Assembly (NCBI GenBank): GCA_022842065.1
Contig: JALHQH010000023.1
Location: 62,001-126,000, forward strand
Length of the DNA: 64,000 bases
From: Caldilineaceae bacterium
GTDB lineage: Bacteria; Chloroflexota; Anaerolineae; Caldilineales; Caldilineaceae
Reading direction: 5' to 3'
In this document: positions 26,618 through 34,427 of the stretch, one piece after another
How the letters are laid out: every line of letters starts with the position of its first letter
How positions within the stretch are numbered: position 1 is the stretch's first letter
Position numbers and translations under genes: made by a program
The notes under the pieces: generated by a model
The model's input: only the letters and a program-made list of their open reading frames with translations
Databases searched by the model: none
Told to the model about the DNA's origin: nothing

Positions 26618-26779
26618 ATGCAAACAAATAACAGCAAAGCAATGGGATCTGGCATTGCGGTGGGGATTGCGATTGACACGGCCATTGGCGTTGCCCTTAA
26701 TAACATTGCAATGGGCGTTGCCATCGGCATTGCGATTGGGATCGCAATGGGTGGTGCCTTCAGCACACGCCAATCTTAA
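26618..26779 (+). CDS. Small glycine-zipper membrane peptide
   Basis: An open frame of 53 codons from ATG (26618-26620) to TAA (26777-26779), with AAAGGG upstream. The product begins MQTNNSKAMGSGIAVGIAI. It consists mostly of small residues with a Gly every four positions (GVAIGIAIGIAMGGAF), the pattern of glycine-zipper helices. One or two membrane segments are expected. Similar short GIAIGIA peptides are widespread and unnamed. It ends 15 nt before the RDD gene in the same direction, so the two are probably co-transcribed and may act together in the membrane. It is easily missed by gene callers because of its length. Confidence 0.75.
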   Translation: MQTNNSKAMGSGIAVGIAIDTAIGVALNNIAMGVAIGIAIGIAMGGAFSTRQS

Positions 26780-26794
26780 CCGAAAGCAGATCAA

Positions 26795-27328
26795 GTGCCG
26801 ATGTTACCAACCCAACCACGTGCGCGGCTGCTTGGCCGCCGTATCATCGCCTATGTCGTGGATATCCTGATCCTTTTCCTCATCCTGGCCCCGCTGGGTT
26901 ACTTGATCCAATCGCTGCTCGGCCTGCCCCTGGCGCAGAGTGGGCCGGCCCTCGGGCGCACGATTTTGTGGAACTTTTCGCTGCCGGTCTGGCTCTATTT
27001 TATTATCAGCGATTGGTTGCCAACCGGCGCGACGCTGGGCAAACGGCTGGTAAAAATTGGGGTAAAAAGGGTCAACGGTGCACGGGTCGGGCTTGGGCGA
27101 GCGATAGGACGAACAGCCGTCAAATTAATGCCCTGGGAATTGGTGCACCTCACCGCCTTTACTTTGTCTGCTGATCTCAGCCAGTTGACCCTGTTACAGA
27201 CCATTGGCTTGACGCTGGCGAATGGATTGGTGGTTGGCTACTTGGTTGTTGTGGTCCTGACGCGCGGGCGGCGCAGTGTGCATGATTTTGTGGTGGGGAC
27301 GGTGGTGCAAGCTCAAAAGGCCATATAG
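26795..27328 (+). CDS. RDD-family membrane protein
   Basis: A 177-residue protein. The GTG at 26795 or the ATG at 26801 starts it; both give RARLLGRRIIAYVVDILILF, the Arg-Asp signature of the RDD family, at the first membrane helix. Three further hydrophobic segments follow, with the family's GATLGKRLVKIGVKRVNG loop and a C-terminal RGRRSVHDFVVGTVV. RDD proteins are small inner-membrane proteins proposed to take part in transport or stress tolerance. It is downstream of the glycine-zipper peptide. Its last 16 nt overlap the convergent gene ending at 27313. Confidence 0.88.
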   Translation: MPMLPTQPRARLLGRRIIAYVVDILILFLILAPLGYLIQSLLGLPLAQSGPALGRTILWNFSLPVWLYFIISDWLPTGATLGKRLVKIGVKRVNGARVGLGRAIGRTAVKLMPWELVHLTAFTLSADLSQLTLLQTIGLTLANGLVVGYLVVVVLTRGRRSVHDFVVGTVVQAQKAI

Positions 27329-27951
27329 TAGTTTATGTTCGCCGGTGCGAGATACCACACGCCATCCACTTTCTTGAAGCCCCATGACGCGCCCGCCGAG
27401 GGGCGAAACCACCAGGAAGTACGTGCGTTGGGAACGACTTCAGCCCGACCATTGTAGCTATGGATCCGCACCGTATAAACTGAGTGGGCTTGGCCTAATG
27501 CCCAAAAATTAGCGGTCTCACGGAAAACGTCATCAACGCCATGCTCCTGTTGCCATTCAGGGGTCATTAAGGCATAGGCACGTTGTTCATCTTTTGCTGA
27601 GTAGACGCGCCGAAAGGCTTGAAAGGTAGCCAATACTTGCCCCTGTTCAATACGGAGTAGACCATACTGTACAGTGAAATAAACTACTAACACCACTAAC
27701 AACAGCAGATGAGTGCGCACAAGTTGCTGTTTGGTCAGGCGTAGACGGTAGTGGCAGGATGCCAGCGAAACAAGCAAGGTGGGAAGCGTGGCGACCAGTT
27801 GGAGGTTGAGCCACCGATCTTCTAAGAGCACAGCATTGGTGCCATCCACCAGTAGATAGCCGAACAGCAAAGTACCGTAGCCAAATGCGACCCCGGCCAT
27901 AATAATCAGCATAACAACTCTAACACGTTGCTCTTCAATATTATTAGCCAT
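27313..27951 (-). CDS. Unknown membrane protein with NTF2-like C-terminal domain
   Basis: A 212-residue protein of no recognised named family. Three hydrophobic segments occupy residues 13-115 (MLIIMAGVAFGYGTLLFGYL; LVATLPTLLVSLASC; LLLLVVLVVYFTVQYGLL). The C-terminal 95 residues look like a small DUF4878/NTF2-like cone (FRRVYSAKDEQRAYALMTPEW at its start, then four strands ending VDGVWYLAPA). It lies 12 nt downstream of the ribbon-helix-helix-like gene at 27964-28371 and so forms a two-gene operon with it. The 3' end overlaps the convergent RDD gene by 16 nt. Confidence 0.7.
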   Translation of the reverse strand: MANNIEEQRVRVVMLIIMAGVAFGYGTLLFGYLLVDGTNAVLLEDRWLNLQLVATLPTLLVSLASCHYRLRLTKQQLVRTHLLLLVVLVVYFTVQYGLLRIEQGQVLATFQAFRRVYSAKDEQRAYALMTPEWQQEHGVDDVFRETANFWALGQAHSVYTVRIHSYNGRAEVVPNARTSWWFRPSAGASWGFKKVDGVWYLAPANINYYMAF

Positions 27952-27963
27952 TAAGCGCTCTTA

Positions 27964-28371
27964 TCATACAGGCTGTAAGCCTAATTCCTTCATCAGGGTT
28001 GGCATCGTGGTCTTGCGTAACTGGGCCAATGCTGCGACATAGGTCATCCGCTGTACATTTGCCTCTTCGATTTGATCAGAGAATGCAATCAGCTCAACCT
28101 GCTCCGTTGGGGTCAACGTTTCCGCCTGCCGTTTGGCAAGCAATTCCCGATAACGCAGCCATGAGATCTGCGACAAACTCTGATTGATCTTTTGCAAGAG
28201 ATCAGCTTCGGCATCGGGTAAACGTTTTGCACGTGTAAAGGGCGCGGGCGCGGCATGGAGACGGGCTTGCACACTTTCCAGAATATAGGTGTCGGGCGAA
28301 AGTCCAGACTGTGCCGCCGCTTGTCGGATCTGGCTTTCCAATTCAGGTGCAAGTTCAATCACAATCGCCAT
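27964..28371 (-). CDS. Ribbon-helix-helix-like protein, paralogue of the one beside the HNH gene
   Basis: A 135-residue protein with ATG at 28371 after AAGGGGAATA; the upstream extension is discarded. Residues 1-30 (MAIVIELAPELESQIRQAAA, then SGLSPDTYI) look like a short ribbon-helix-helix. The C-terminal 70 residues are helical: WLRYRELLAKRQAETLTPTE, then QVELIAFSDQIEEANVQR, ending MPTLMKELGL. This layout matches the protein at 33990-34421 almost block for block (DRYDELVAQQAAGTLPVAES; RKAYAALLLKWRGERIPTL). The copy at 34 kb is followed by an HNH nuclease gene; this copy is followed by a membrane protein instead. It is possibly an antitoxin or adaptor family. Confidence 0.72.
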   Translation of the reverse strand: MAIVIELAPELESQIRQAAAQSGLSPDTYILESVQARLHAAPAPFTRAKRLPDAEADLLQKINQSLSQISWLRYRELLAKRQAETLTPTEQVELIAFSDQIEEANVQRMTYVAALAQLRKTTMPTLMKELGLQPV

Positions 28372-28473
28372 TATTCCCCTTCCTTGTTGATGACGCAATT
28401 CAGCCTACCTGAGCTGTTTTCAACACTAGTTTTTTGGATAGAAATATCCTTCATAGGCTGTACAGTCGTGCGC

Positions 28474-28529
28474 TTCCCTACTTCGCCAGTATAGGCACAA
28501 ATGTTGCTGAAGTCAATCGGGAATCACAC
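28474..28529. repeat. Left copy of a 56-bp imperfect direct repeat
   Basis: Begins TTCCCTAC and continues through a TAGGCAC motif to GAAGTCA and GGGAATCACAC. It resembles 29213-29270 at roughly 75-80% of positions by eye. The two copies flank the small gene pair at 28586-29169. Confidence 0.5.
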
Positions 28530-28585
28530 CGGGGTGTATTTCAACCGGCGCAGGTCGGTAGCAGGGATAGCCCGTAGGTGTCAAA

Positions 28586-28789
28586 ATGCAAATCGCCTAT
28601 TCATGGGGAATTTTGCCAATCAAAAGAGTAGAAGTACTATTAGATAGACTCTTCACAAGCAAACTGGCACAGCGTGAGCGAATTGGCAATGTACCGTTTG
28701 AAGGTGAGCAGATCTGGTTTGCGCTTGAAGCGCTTGATATCTTGAACCAACAGGCGCACTTTATACCCCAGGTCGAGGCAGAAGAATGA
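28586..28789 (+). CDS. Small unknown protein, first gene of an overlapping pair
   Basis: A 67-residue soluble protein beginning MQIAYSWGILPIKRVEVLLD, with mixed charge and no recognised domain. The stop overlaps the start of the next gene by 4 nt (ATGA at 28786-28789), the normal sign of translational coupling and the main reason to believe it is real. Its ribosome-binding site is weak. Both genes lie between imperfect direct repeats. Confidence 0.5.
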   Translation: MQIAYSWGILPIKRVEVLLDRLFTSKLAQRERIGNVPFEGEQIWFALEALDILNQQAHFIPQVEAEE

Positions 28790-29169
28790 AACAGCAATAT
28801 ACAATAAACGATCTGACGGTTCGCCCAACGAATCGGCAGTTGAAGGAAGGCCAAAGCGTAGCGCATACACATGTAGTCGAGTTTGACCGCGCGCTGACCC
28901 CAAAAGAACAGCAACAATTTAGCCGCTTAATTGTAAGCTTCTATGATGTTGTACATTTCTCGCGCCAATATGGCAATGGGCTCTATGCCGAACCCAAGGT
29001 CACCTTTAGCACACCGACCACTGCCCAATATACGCTTTACCAGCAAGGATCCAGCGGCGCTTGGAAAGATCTCCTCTTTGCAATGCTCGGCACATTTAGC
29101 CATGAAGTCGTTGGGATCGCAACCCACGATGGTAACCCCGTCTTTGCGCCGGTTGCGGAGCCGCATTGA
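28786..29169 (+). CDS. Unknown 127-residue protein, second gene of the pair
   Basis: Starts at the ATG overlapping the previous stop, with AGGCAGAAGA upstream. It begins MKQQYTINDLTVRPTNRQLK. The middle is rich in short strands and aromatic residues (HTHVVEFDRALTPKEQQQFS; LIVSFYDVVHFSRQYGNGLY), with a C-terminal segment LFAMLGTFSHEVVGIATHDG. No known family was recognised. The absence of signal and membrane segments suggests a cytoplasmic protein. It may form a complex with the coupled upstream product. Bounded on the right by a 57-bp repeat. Confidence 0.6.
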   Translation: MKQQYTINDLTVRPTNRQLKEGQSVAHTHVVEFDRALTPKEQQQFSRLIVSFYDVVHFSRQYGNGLYAEPKVTFSTPTTAQYTLYQQGSSGAWKDLLFAMLGTFSHEVVGIATHDGNPVFAPVAEPH

Positions 29170-29212
29170 ACTGGTAGCTGGTCAGAAGATTTGCACACTT
29201 TGCATTCAAAAA

Positions 29213-29270
29213 TTCCCTACAGCGCTAGTGTAGGCACGAAGGTAGCCGAAGTCAGCGGGGCAACACTCAC
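29213..29270. repeat. Right copy of the imperfect direct repeat
   Basis: Begins TTCCCTACAGCGC and carries TGTAGGCAC, then GAAGTCAGCGGGG. It is a direct, imperfect partner of 28474-28529. A small internal hairpin, CCTACA/TGTAGG, is present in this copy. Confidence 0.5.
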
Positions 29271-29275
29271 TTCAC

Positions 29276-30360
29276 TCAACGCGCCACAAAGGGCAGCAAC
29301 AAAAGCGTGTTACACCCGCCAAGCGGTACCCCCAACGGATGGATGCCCGCGGGATGGCTGTTGTTGAACAAACGGAGCGTCGCCCCACCCGGCGCGATGC
29401 TACACCAGGAGAGCGGCAGCCACAGACAGCCGCTAACGCAGGTTGAGGGCAGGCGAAGGCCGTAGGTTTCTACATCTTCCGCCCCGTCATCAACAGAGCT
29501 GGCGGTGACAGCAGAGCTGAGGGTGACGGTGTAGCGGGTGTTGGCCTGGATCTGGTGAGGGCGGTAAGTGGCCCAACCCAGGCGCAAGTGGGTGGCGTTG
29601 TCAGCGGTGCGATAACGTTGCACCAGCGGCAAGGTGCTGTTAATTTCCAGGGTAGCAACTTCCAAGAAAGTGCCACCGACTTTATCTAGATAGAGATCGT
29701 GGGCATAATAGTCCGCGGCAGAGAAAGCCGACACATCATCCCACTGTAAAACCCAAATCACCGTATGGGCATCTGCCTCACCATTGGGGGCAAAGGTGAT
29801 TTTGCTATCTAGTTTTACCCCACTGGGCCAATACGGTCGCTCTGCCAGAGGTCCCAAAAGAGGTCGATAAACGCCTTGATCATGCTGACGAAAAAAAAAC
29901 CGGCGTCATTGCGGTTATCCAGGGCGGCGACGCGGGCATCAGCCACCAAGGCTGCTTCCACCACCTCGCTTACCGGTTCATAGTACGCGCTGACCGGCGT
30001 GATCGGTGGACACAACTTATCGCCTGCCGCTGGAGTGGACGAACAGCCGGCAGCTGCCGTATCGCGATAGTGGAAACGGGCAAAACGATCATACTGTGAG
30101 TCGTCAGCGTAGCCATAGTTATAGCTGCGTCCATCTGGGGCTTGGTAACCCATTGGCGCGAGCACCAACCCATGTTCCAGCCGCAACGCATTGGCCTGGG
30201 TGATGGTGGTGCCTTCGGCAAAAACAATCATCATCCCCCAAGGCGCTTCACCGTCCAGGAGCGGTTGCTGTTTGGTCGCCGCATCGCTTTGCGCCCTGGC
30301 TGTGGTCAAGAGACAAAGCAGCAACGTCAACGCGCCGAGGAATGAATAGATCGGTTTCAT
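29276..30360 (-). pseudogene. Secreted unknown protein with frame change at a T9 run
   Basis: The ATG at 30360 (AAAGG upstream) opens MKPIYSFLGALTLLLCLLTT, a cleavable signal ending at ARA-QS. The mature chain runs for about 150 residues to DNRNDAGFFF. On the coding strand GG is followed by nine T (plus-strand A run at 29891-29899). Reading on in frame gives an unlikely tail and a stop near 29815. One extra T would instead give RQHDQGVYRPLLGPLAERPY, which runs into a well-formed beta-rich extracellular domain (HTVIWVLQWDDVSAFSAADY; LRLGWATYRPHQIQANTRY) ending at 29276. So this is one protein of about 360 residues, split by a one-base length difference. Slippage, mutation and sequencing error are all possible. 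No family was recognised. Confidence 0.65.
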
Positions 30361-30751
30361 GATCATACCTTTCTGCTGGTGGACAGCAACGGTTTCATGT
30401 GTAAAATTATAACCGATAACTTGCGGAAATGCGGAGGCAAACTTATGATAACCGACAAAGGTTAGCCAAGGCGGTGTGGCAATACTTCGTCGGGCGCGCT
30501 TTGCCTTGCGCGACAAAACCAGCGTAGATTCATCATTGGCGGAAAAATTTGCTGCCTGATAGGCATTGGCAGTACAAGTGACGTTGTTGTTGTCGAGCGC
30601 GATATAAATTTACTCGTTGTTATGTTTCAACCAGAACAAACGCCTTGTACGTAAACACGTACAAGATTCTATCATAGCATTTATACGTTGTCAAGCCCTC
30701 TGACAAAAATTGATCTCACACTTTACTAAGCTTGGGACTTAGCGGACGACT
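30361..30751. promoter_or_regulatory. Divergent intergenic region with XRE-type inverted repeat
   Basis: The 390-bp gap lies between the leftward secreted-protein gene and the rightward XRE gene. CTTGTACGT (30644-30652) and ACGTACAAG (30657-30665) form a perfect 9-bp inverted repeat with a 4-nt centre, about 90 nt before the XRE start. This has the symmetry of small helix-turn-helix regulators and may be autoregulatory. Otherwise the gap has nothing recognisable. Confidence 0.55.
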
Positions 30752-30970
30752 ATGGAGCGCTTCGGCGAGAAATTACGCACACTACGACAAGAGCGCGGTC
30801 TGACCATGCGTGAGCTAGCAAAAGCACTTGGCTTTGCCACTCACGGCTACATCGGCGATTTAGAAAGTGGACGCGCTAAACCATCGCTTGAGCTAGCGCT
30901 GACCATTGCTGATTTTTTTGGGGTGTCGCTGGAGCAACTAGCGAGAGATGAAATACCGTTAGGTGAGTAA
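30752..30970 (+). CDS. XRE-family helix-turn-helix regulator
   Basis: A 72-residue single-domain protein. The HTH_3 fold is complete: MERFGEKLRTLRQERGLTMR, then ELAKALGFATHGYIGDLESG, then RAKPSLELALTIADFFGVSL. It resembles the controller (C) proteins of type II restriction-modification systems in size and layout. It converges on the DUF4928-methyltransferase pair, so a control role there is attractive. It does not share their transcript, however, and a general small repressor is equally possible. A 9-bp inverted repeat upstream is its likely operator. Confidence 0.88.
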   Translation: MERFGEKLRTLRQERGLTMRELAKALGFATHGYIGDLESGRAKPSLELALTIADFFGVSLEQLARDEIPLGE

Positions 30971-31017
30971 AATAAGAAGAGTAGCAGATTACTGATCGGC
31001 TTCTAAACTCAGCTCTG

Positions 31018-31073
31018 TTTGAAAACGCGAAGTTTCTTGCGGGTTTGAGCAGATCTCGATTCGCGTTTTCAAA
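31018..31073. terminator. Bidirectional terminator-like hairpin
   Basis: TTTGAAAACGCGAA (31018-31031) is exactly inverted at 31060-31073, with a 28-nt loop. It lies between the convergent XRE and DUF4928 genes. There is no long T-run, but its position fits a two-sided terminator. Confidence 0.55.
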
Positions 31074-31104
31074 GCAACCGCAGTTTAGTACAGCCACACT
31101 TAAA

Positions 31105-32043
31105 CTATCCCAGCGCAATTCTTAAACTTGGATCTGTCTCATATTTATCTATAATAGCGTTGTAGCGATCGATTAGCTGCTGTATTGTTGGAATTTCCTT
31201 TTCCGTTGAAAACCCACTCAATTCATACAAATTGGCAATCAAAAATTTTTCTGCGGCAAGAATATCAATGCGCTGATCTAAGCCTTCTAATTCAGCAGCA
31301 ACCTGTGCGGTTAGAACTTTATCTGCTAAAGTAACAATTAATGGACGATATCCACGACTTAAGTTCTGTTTACATTTTTGAATTAATGCTGTTCCAGGAT
31401 GAGTGGTAACATGGACAGCCGTTTTGTTAATCAAAAAATCACCTTCACGCGCGGTTTGTTCATCGGCAACGGATACACCATGGTGGAGAATATTTATTCC
31501 GTGTCTTTCAAGTGCTAAGTCCAATTTCGCGCCAACAAGGTGTTGTAGCATTATACCCAAATACATAACGCCACTTCGTTTCTTTTGTCTTTCTTCTGCT
31601 TGCATTAGCAAAGAAGTAAGCGCAACCGTAAGAGATTGACTTTGATCATACTCAAATCTAAACGGTTTTGCAGCGAAAAAGTCTTTGACCTTCTGAATCC
31701 ACCATGCTTCAATGTCATTTAATACTGTAGCCTCGTTTATATCCAAACTATTCAAAAATTGTGCGTATAATTCCATGTTATCTAAACTACCACGGCTTGT
31801 ACGCCCGGCTTCAGAAGAAAGTACAGTTGATATGCCATAAGTATCAAGAATTGCCTGTACACGTGATCGATTGAGTCCCTTTACTTGACCCTTGCGAATC
31901 GTTTTAAGCGCCTGGACATCTATAGGCAACCCATGCTCTATCGCATGTCGGGTCACATGTAACGCCACAGATAGAGGGCCTTTTCCGCCAAAATGATTTT
32001 TATTAAAAAATTCAGAAAGCGCAGTGTATAAAGTCTCATCCAT
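31105..32043 (-). CDS. DUF4928 protein, probable restriction partner of the cytosine methyltransferase
   Basis: A 312-residue protein from the ATG at 32041-32043, which overlaps the methyltransferase stop by 8 nt. It matches the DUF4928 family, found next to cytosine-5 methyltransferases and presumed to be the restriction subunit. Visible parts are an N-terminal region starting MDETLYTALSEFFNKNHFGG, a central helix block LTSLLMQAEERQKKRSGVMY, then KLDLALERHGINILHHGVSV with Asp/Glu residues, and INKTAVHVTTHPGTALIQKC, which could form a PD-(D/E)XK-like core (D-x-n-N-K). Catalytic residues are not certain. The pair should cut DNA lacking its own methylation. Confidence 0.82.
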   Translation of the reverse strand: MDETLYTALSEFFNKNHFGGKGPLSVALHVTRHAIEHGLPIDVQALKTIRKGQVKGLNRSRVQAILDTYGISTVLSSEAGRTSRGSLDNMELYAQFLNSLDINEATVLNDIEAWWIQKVKDFFAAKPFRFEYDQSQSLTVALTSLLMQAEERQKKRSGVMYLGIMLQHLVGAKLDLALERHGINILHHGVSVADEQTAREGDFLINKTAVHVTTHPGTALIQKCKQNLSRGYRPLIVTLADKVLTAQVAAELEGLDQRIDILAAEKFLIANLYELSGFSTEKEIPTIQQLIDRYNAIIDKYETDPSLRIALG

Positions 32044-33265
32044 AAACCCTCGGCACGGTAAATAGTGTCTGCTTCTCCAACAACCTTGATTGAAACGCTT
32101 TTGTATTTGCCCGATATGCCTCACTTTCAACCCAATTCGGCGTCAAAACGGGAAGCAATAGGTGATCAGAGAGCCATGAAACGGCAGGAACAACCAGACC
32201 ATCGCCCAGCAGATGGTAAGCCTCACTATATTTTTCAGGAAGGATATAAGTATCATCGACCCCCATTAAACGTGCTGCCTCACGGGTTGATAATAATCTG
32301 GAACGAATCTGATTGTCTGCAACAATCATCAGAAATTGTTTACTAGAACCACCACTTCCCGTCCGTAGACAACCGCTCATCCCATCAAATCGAACTTCGG
32401 CGCGTTGGACTTTTTGCCCATTCTCGATTCTGATGCGTCTATAAATAGCGCCAACAGCTCTCTTTTGTTTACTTTGAACTTCATTTACTTTTTTTCTATG
32501 CAGCGGATTCATTAAATCTAACAAGCGCTGCGTCTCCTTGCTGGTATGCCAAGTAACGCCAGCAGGTTCATCCTCAAGAATATCGATCAATTGTAATCGC
32601 AGTGGGGCAGGATAAGGCATGCTCCACCAAACCCAGCTTTTTTGTACTGCAGTTGGTGCTGATGTTATAGCTTTGTATATAGCTGAACTATGCCAAATCG
32701 GGTCTGCATGGGAACCGACAACTGCAATCGGCAGATCAATTTCGTTCGCAACGGCAACGATAAACAAGCGCGGACGCGACTGCGGGACAAATAGAGCCCC
32801 ATCAATCGTAATTGCGCCAACTTTGTAACCTGCTGTAACCAATGTCTGTAGTAGAAGCTGGAAATCCCTGCCTCCTCTCACCGTCACTGCCCCAACGACA
32901 TTCTCCAGAACAAGCAGTGGCACTTTGCGGTTGTTAGCGGCTAACGCTGTAATAAGTTCCCAAAAACCCCAAAAAGAACCGCTACGTGTGCCATGTAAGC
33001 CATGTCCCTGACCTGCAAGGGATAAGTCTTGGCAGGGAAAAGACGCCCAAGCCATATCAGCAGAACCAGGCAGATCCTTAATTGTTAAATCAAAGACATT
33101 TGCTTCCACTAATTCATCTGCTAGTGGAAAATTCCTACGGTAGCTCTTCACTTTTTGAGGCGAAAAGTCATTTGCGAATAAACACTGCCACCGTTCACCT
33201 AGTCCAAGCCGTGCCATACCACCACCTGCAAAGAATTCATAGTAAGTAAACTTAGGCTGATTCAT
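32036..33265 (-). CDS. DNA (cytosine-5-)-methyltransferase
   Basis: A 409-residue enzyme. The ATG at 33265 (MNQPKF) is preferred because GGAG lies 10 nt upstream; ATG at 33274 is too close to it. C5-methyltransferase motifs appear in order: I (FFAGGGMARLGLG, SAM binding), IV (SFPCQDLS, catalytic Cys78), VI (LENVVG, Glu121), VIII (PQSRPRLF), a variable target-recognition region at about 220-330, IX (LSTREAARLMGV) and X (HLLGDGLVVPAV). It methylates cytosine in a recognition sequence that cannot be read from the protein. The downstream DUF4928 gene overlaps it, consistent with a coupled type II restriction-modification unit. Confidence 0.95.
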   Translation of the reverse strand: MNQPKFTYYEFFAGGGMARLGLGERWQCLFANDFSPQKVKSYRRNFPLADELVEANVFDLTIKDLPGSADMAWASFPCQDLSLAGQGHGLHGTRSGSFWGFWELITALAANNRKVPLLVLENVVGAVTVRGGRDFQLLLQTLVTAGYKVGAITIDGALFVPQSRPRLFIVAVANEIDLPIAVVGSHADPIWHSSAIYKAITSAPTAVQKSWVWWSMPYPAPLRLQLIDILEDEPAGVTWHTSKETQRLLDLMNPLHRKKVNEVQSKQKRAVGAIYRRIRIENGQKVQRAEVRFDGMSGCLRTGSGGSSKQFLMIVADNQIRSRLLSTREAARLMGVDDTYILPEKYSEAYHLLGDGLVVPAVSWLSDHLLLPVLTPNWVESEAYRANTKAFQSRLLEKQTLFTVPRVYG

Positions 33266-33293
33266 CTGTGGCATACTCCAAAAAATCACGAAT

Positions 33294-33333
33294 TTAGAAC
33301 AAAATTTATTAGAATTTAGATTATCTGTTCTAA
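33294..33333 (-). promoter_or_regulatory. Inverted repeat upstream of the methyltransferase
   Basis: TTAGAACA (33294-33301) and TGTTCTAA (33326-33333) are perfect 8-bp inverted arms with a 24-nt spacer, 29 nt before the start codon at 33265. The AT-rich block probably holds the promoter. The arms do not match the operator before the XRE gene, so a common regulator is not shown. Confidence 0.4.
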
Positions 33334-33514
33334 GTATATCTGGCATTTCTTTATATTTACAAATTCAGCACACGGAGTAGAGGATCTGTAACAACATAAA
33401 ACTTGCTATATACAGCTGGCCTTATAATAGATGTTAATTTTAAATTGGGCAATAAAACTATTCTGGATTGTTGATTGCGCGTGGTTATTTCCTAAACAGC
33501 GTCGCCAAATGTGT

Positions 33515-33544
33515 TATAATGAGGTTGACACGAGCGGGTCGTGT
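33515..33544 (+). promoter_or_regulatory. -10 box and 6-bp inverted repeat upstream of the HNH cassette
   Basis: TATAAT at 33515-33520 is followed by ACACGA (33528-33533), GCGGG, TCGTGT (33539-33544), a perfect short inverted repeat at the expected transcription start. No good -35 box is seen. The position is typical of an operator for a ribbon-helix-helix autorepressor, and one is encoded at 33990. Confidence 0.45.
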
Positions 33545-33561
33545 AAGCAAGGAACCAGAAG

Positions 33562-33942
33562 ATGTCAATCATTAGCCCAGCCCCAATCACGAAGAGTGCT
33601 AGTCAGCAGCCAGCAATGGCAGAAATTCAGCCCATGTCCTGGTCTGCGCATATTACAGCAGAACAGGCGCAAAGTGCCGCCACGGGCTTTTTGCTGGACC
33701 ATGTCGGCAACCAACTTCTTGCCGGCCAACCGCACTTGATGCTTTCGCCGACGCGCGCAACCTGGATCGTGCCCATTCACCTGGCCTATCTACATACCGG
33801 CCCGCTGGGCTGTGTCGGCGTGGCTGCGGTTGATGATGAAACCGGTTTAGTCGTTGCCTGGACGCCCATTGATCAGATCAAGTCCGCCAGTCGGGCGTTA
33901 CGTGCGGCTAAAGCACCAACGTTGGGCTCATTAATGGTATAA
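33562..33942 (+). CDS. Unknown protein, first gene of the RHH/HNH cassette
   Basis: A 126-residue protein without signal or membrane segments. The central core reads TAEQAQSAATGFLLDHVGNQ, then ATWIVPIHLAYLHTGPLG, and CVGVAAVDDETGLVVAWTPI. This is a compact alpha/beta pattern that looks like a small substrate- or inhibitor-binding domain. No known family could be named. It is 47 nt upstream of the ribbon-helix-helix-like gene and shares its promoter. An operator-like inverted repeat lies just before it. It is probably the third component of the cassette. Confidence 0.6.
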   Translation: MSIISPAPITKSASQQPAMAEIQPMSWSAHITAEQAQSAATGFLLDHVGNQLLAGQPHLMLSPTRATWIVPIHLAYLHTGPLGCVGVAAVDDETGLVVAWTPIDQIKSASRALRAAKAPTLGSLMV

Positions 33943-33989
33943 TGCGAATAGCACTATTTGTCTGCCTGTTGAGAAGGAGTTGCCTTGCC

Positions 33990-34421
33990 ATGACTGTCGC
34001 CACCGAATTAGTGACCATCCGTATCCCGGTCCAAGCGGCCAACCGCCTGCGGCGCGTAGCCGCCATTGCGCATCGCCCCATCGATGAGGTCGTCACCGAA
34101 ACGCTGCAAGCCACACTGCCGCCTTTGTTGGACGATTTACCCCCAGCCGTGCAACCTTTGCTAGCGCAACTTGAAAACTGGTCGAACGAGGCGTTGCGCG
34201 CACAACTCTACGCCACCGTTGCTGAAGCAGCACTGGATCGCTATGATGAACTAGTAGCACAGCAGGCGGCTGGTACGCTACCCGTAGCAGAAAGCCAAGA
34301 ACTGACCGCGTTGCGCCAACAAAGTGATCTACTCATGTTTCGCAAAGCGTATGCCGCGTTACTACTCAAGTGGCGTGGCGAACGTATTCCCACCTTAACC
34401 GAACTCGAAGCTGCCGCGTAA
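33990..34421 (+). CDS. Ribbon-helix-helix-like protein paired with HNH nuclease
   Basis: A 143-residue protein from the ATG at 33990-33992 (AAGGAG 10 nt upstream). The N-terminus ATELVTIRIPVQAANRLRRV, then AAIAHRPIDEVVTETLQATL, is a ribbon-helix-helix-type DNA-binding or dimerisation segment. The C-terminal half is helical and matches the 135-residue paralogue at 27964-28371. The stop is 6 nt before the HNH gene, so the two are co-translated. The arrangement resembles a toxin-antitoxin module in which this protein would restrain the nuclease and repress the promoter. That is inference; no such activity is established for this family to my knowledge. Confidence 0.7.
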   Translation: MTVATELVTIRIPVQAANRLRRVAAIAHRPIDEVVTETLQATLPPLLDDLPPAVQPLLAQLENWSNEALRAQLYATVAEAALDRYDELVAQQAAGTLPVAESQELTALRQQSDLLMFRKAYAALLLKWRGERIPTLTELEAAA

Positions 34422-34427
34422 TCCTCT

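Noticed and set aside
30644..30665. Terminator
   Set aside because: No U-tract, and the site lies upstream of the XRE gene where an operator is expected.
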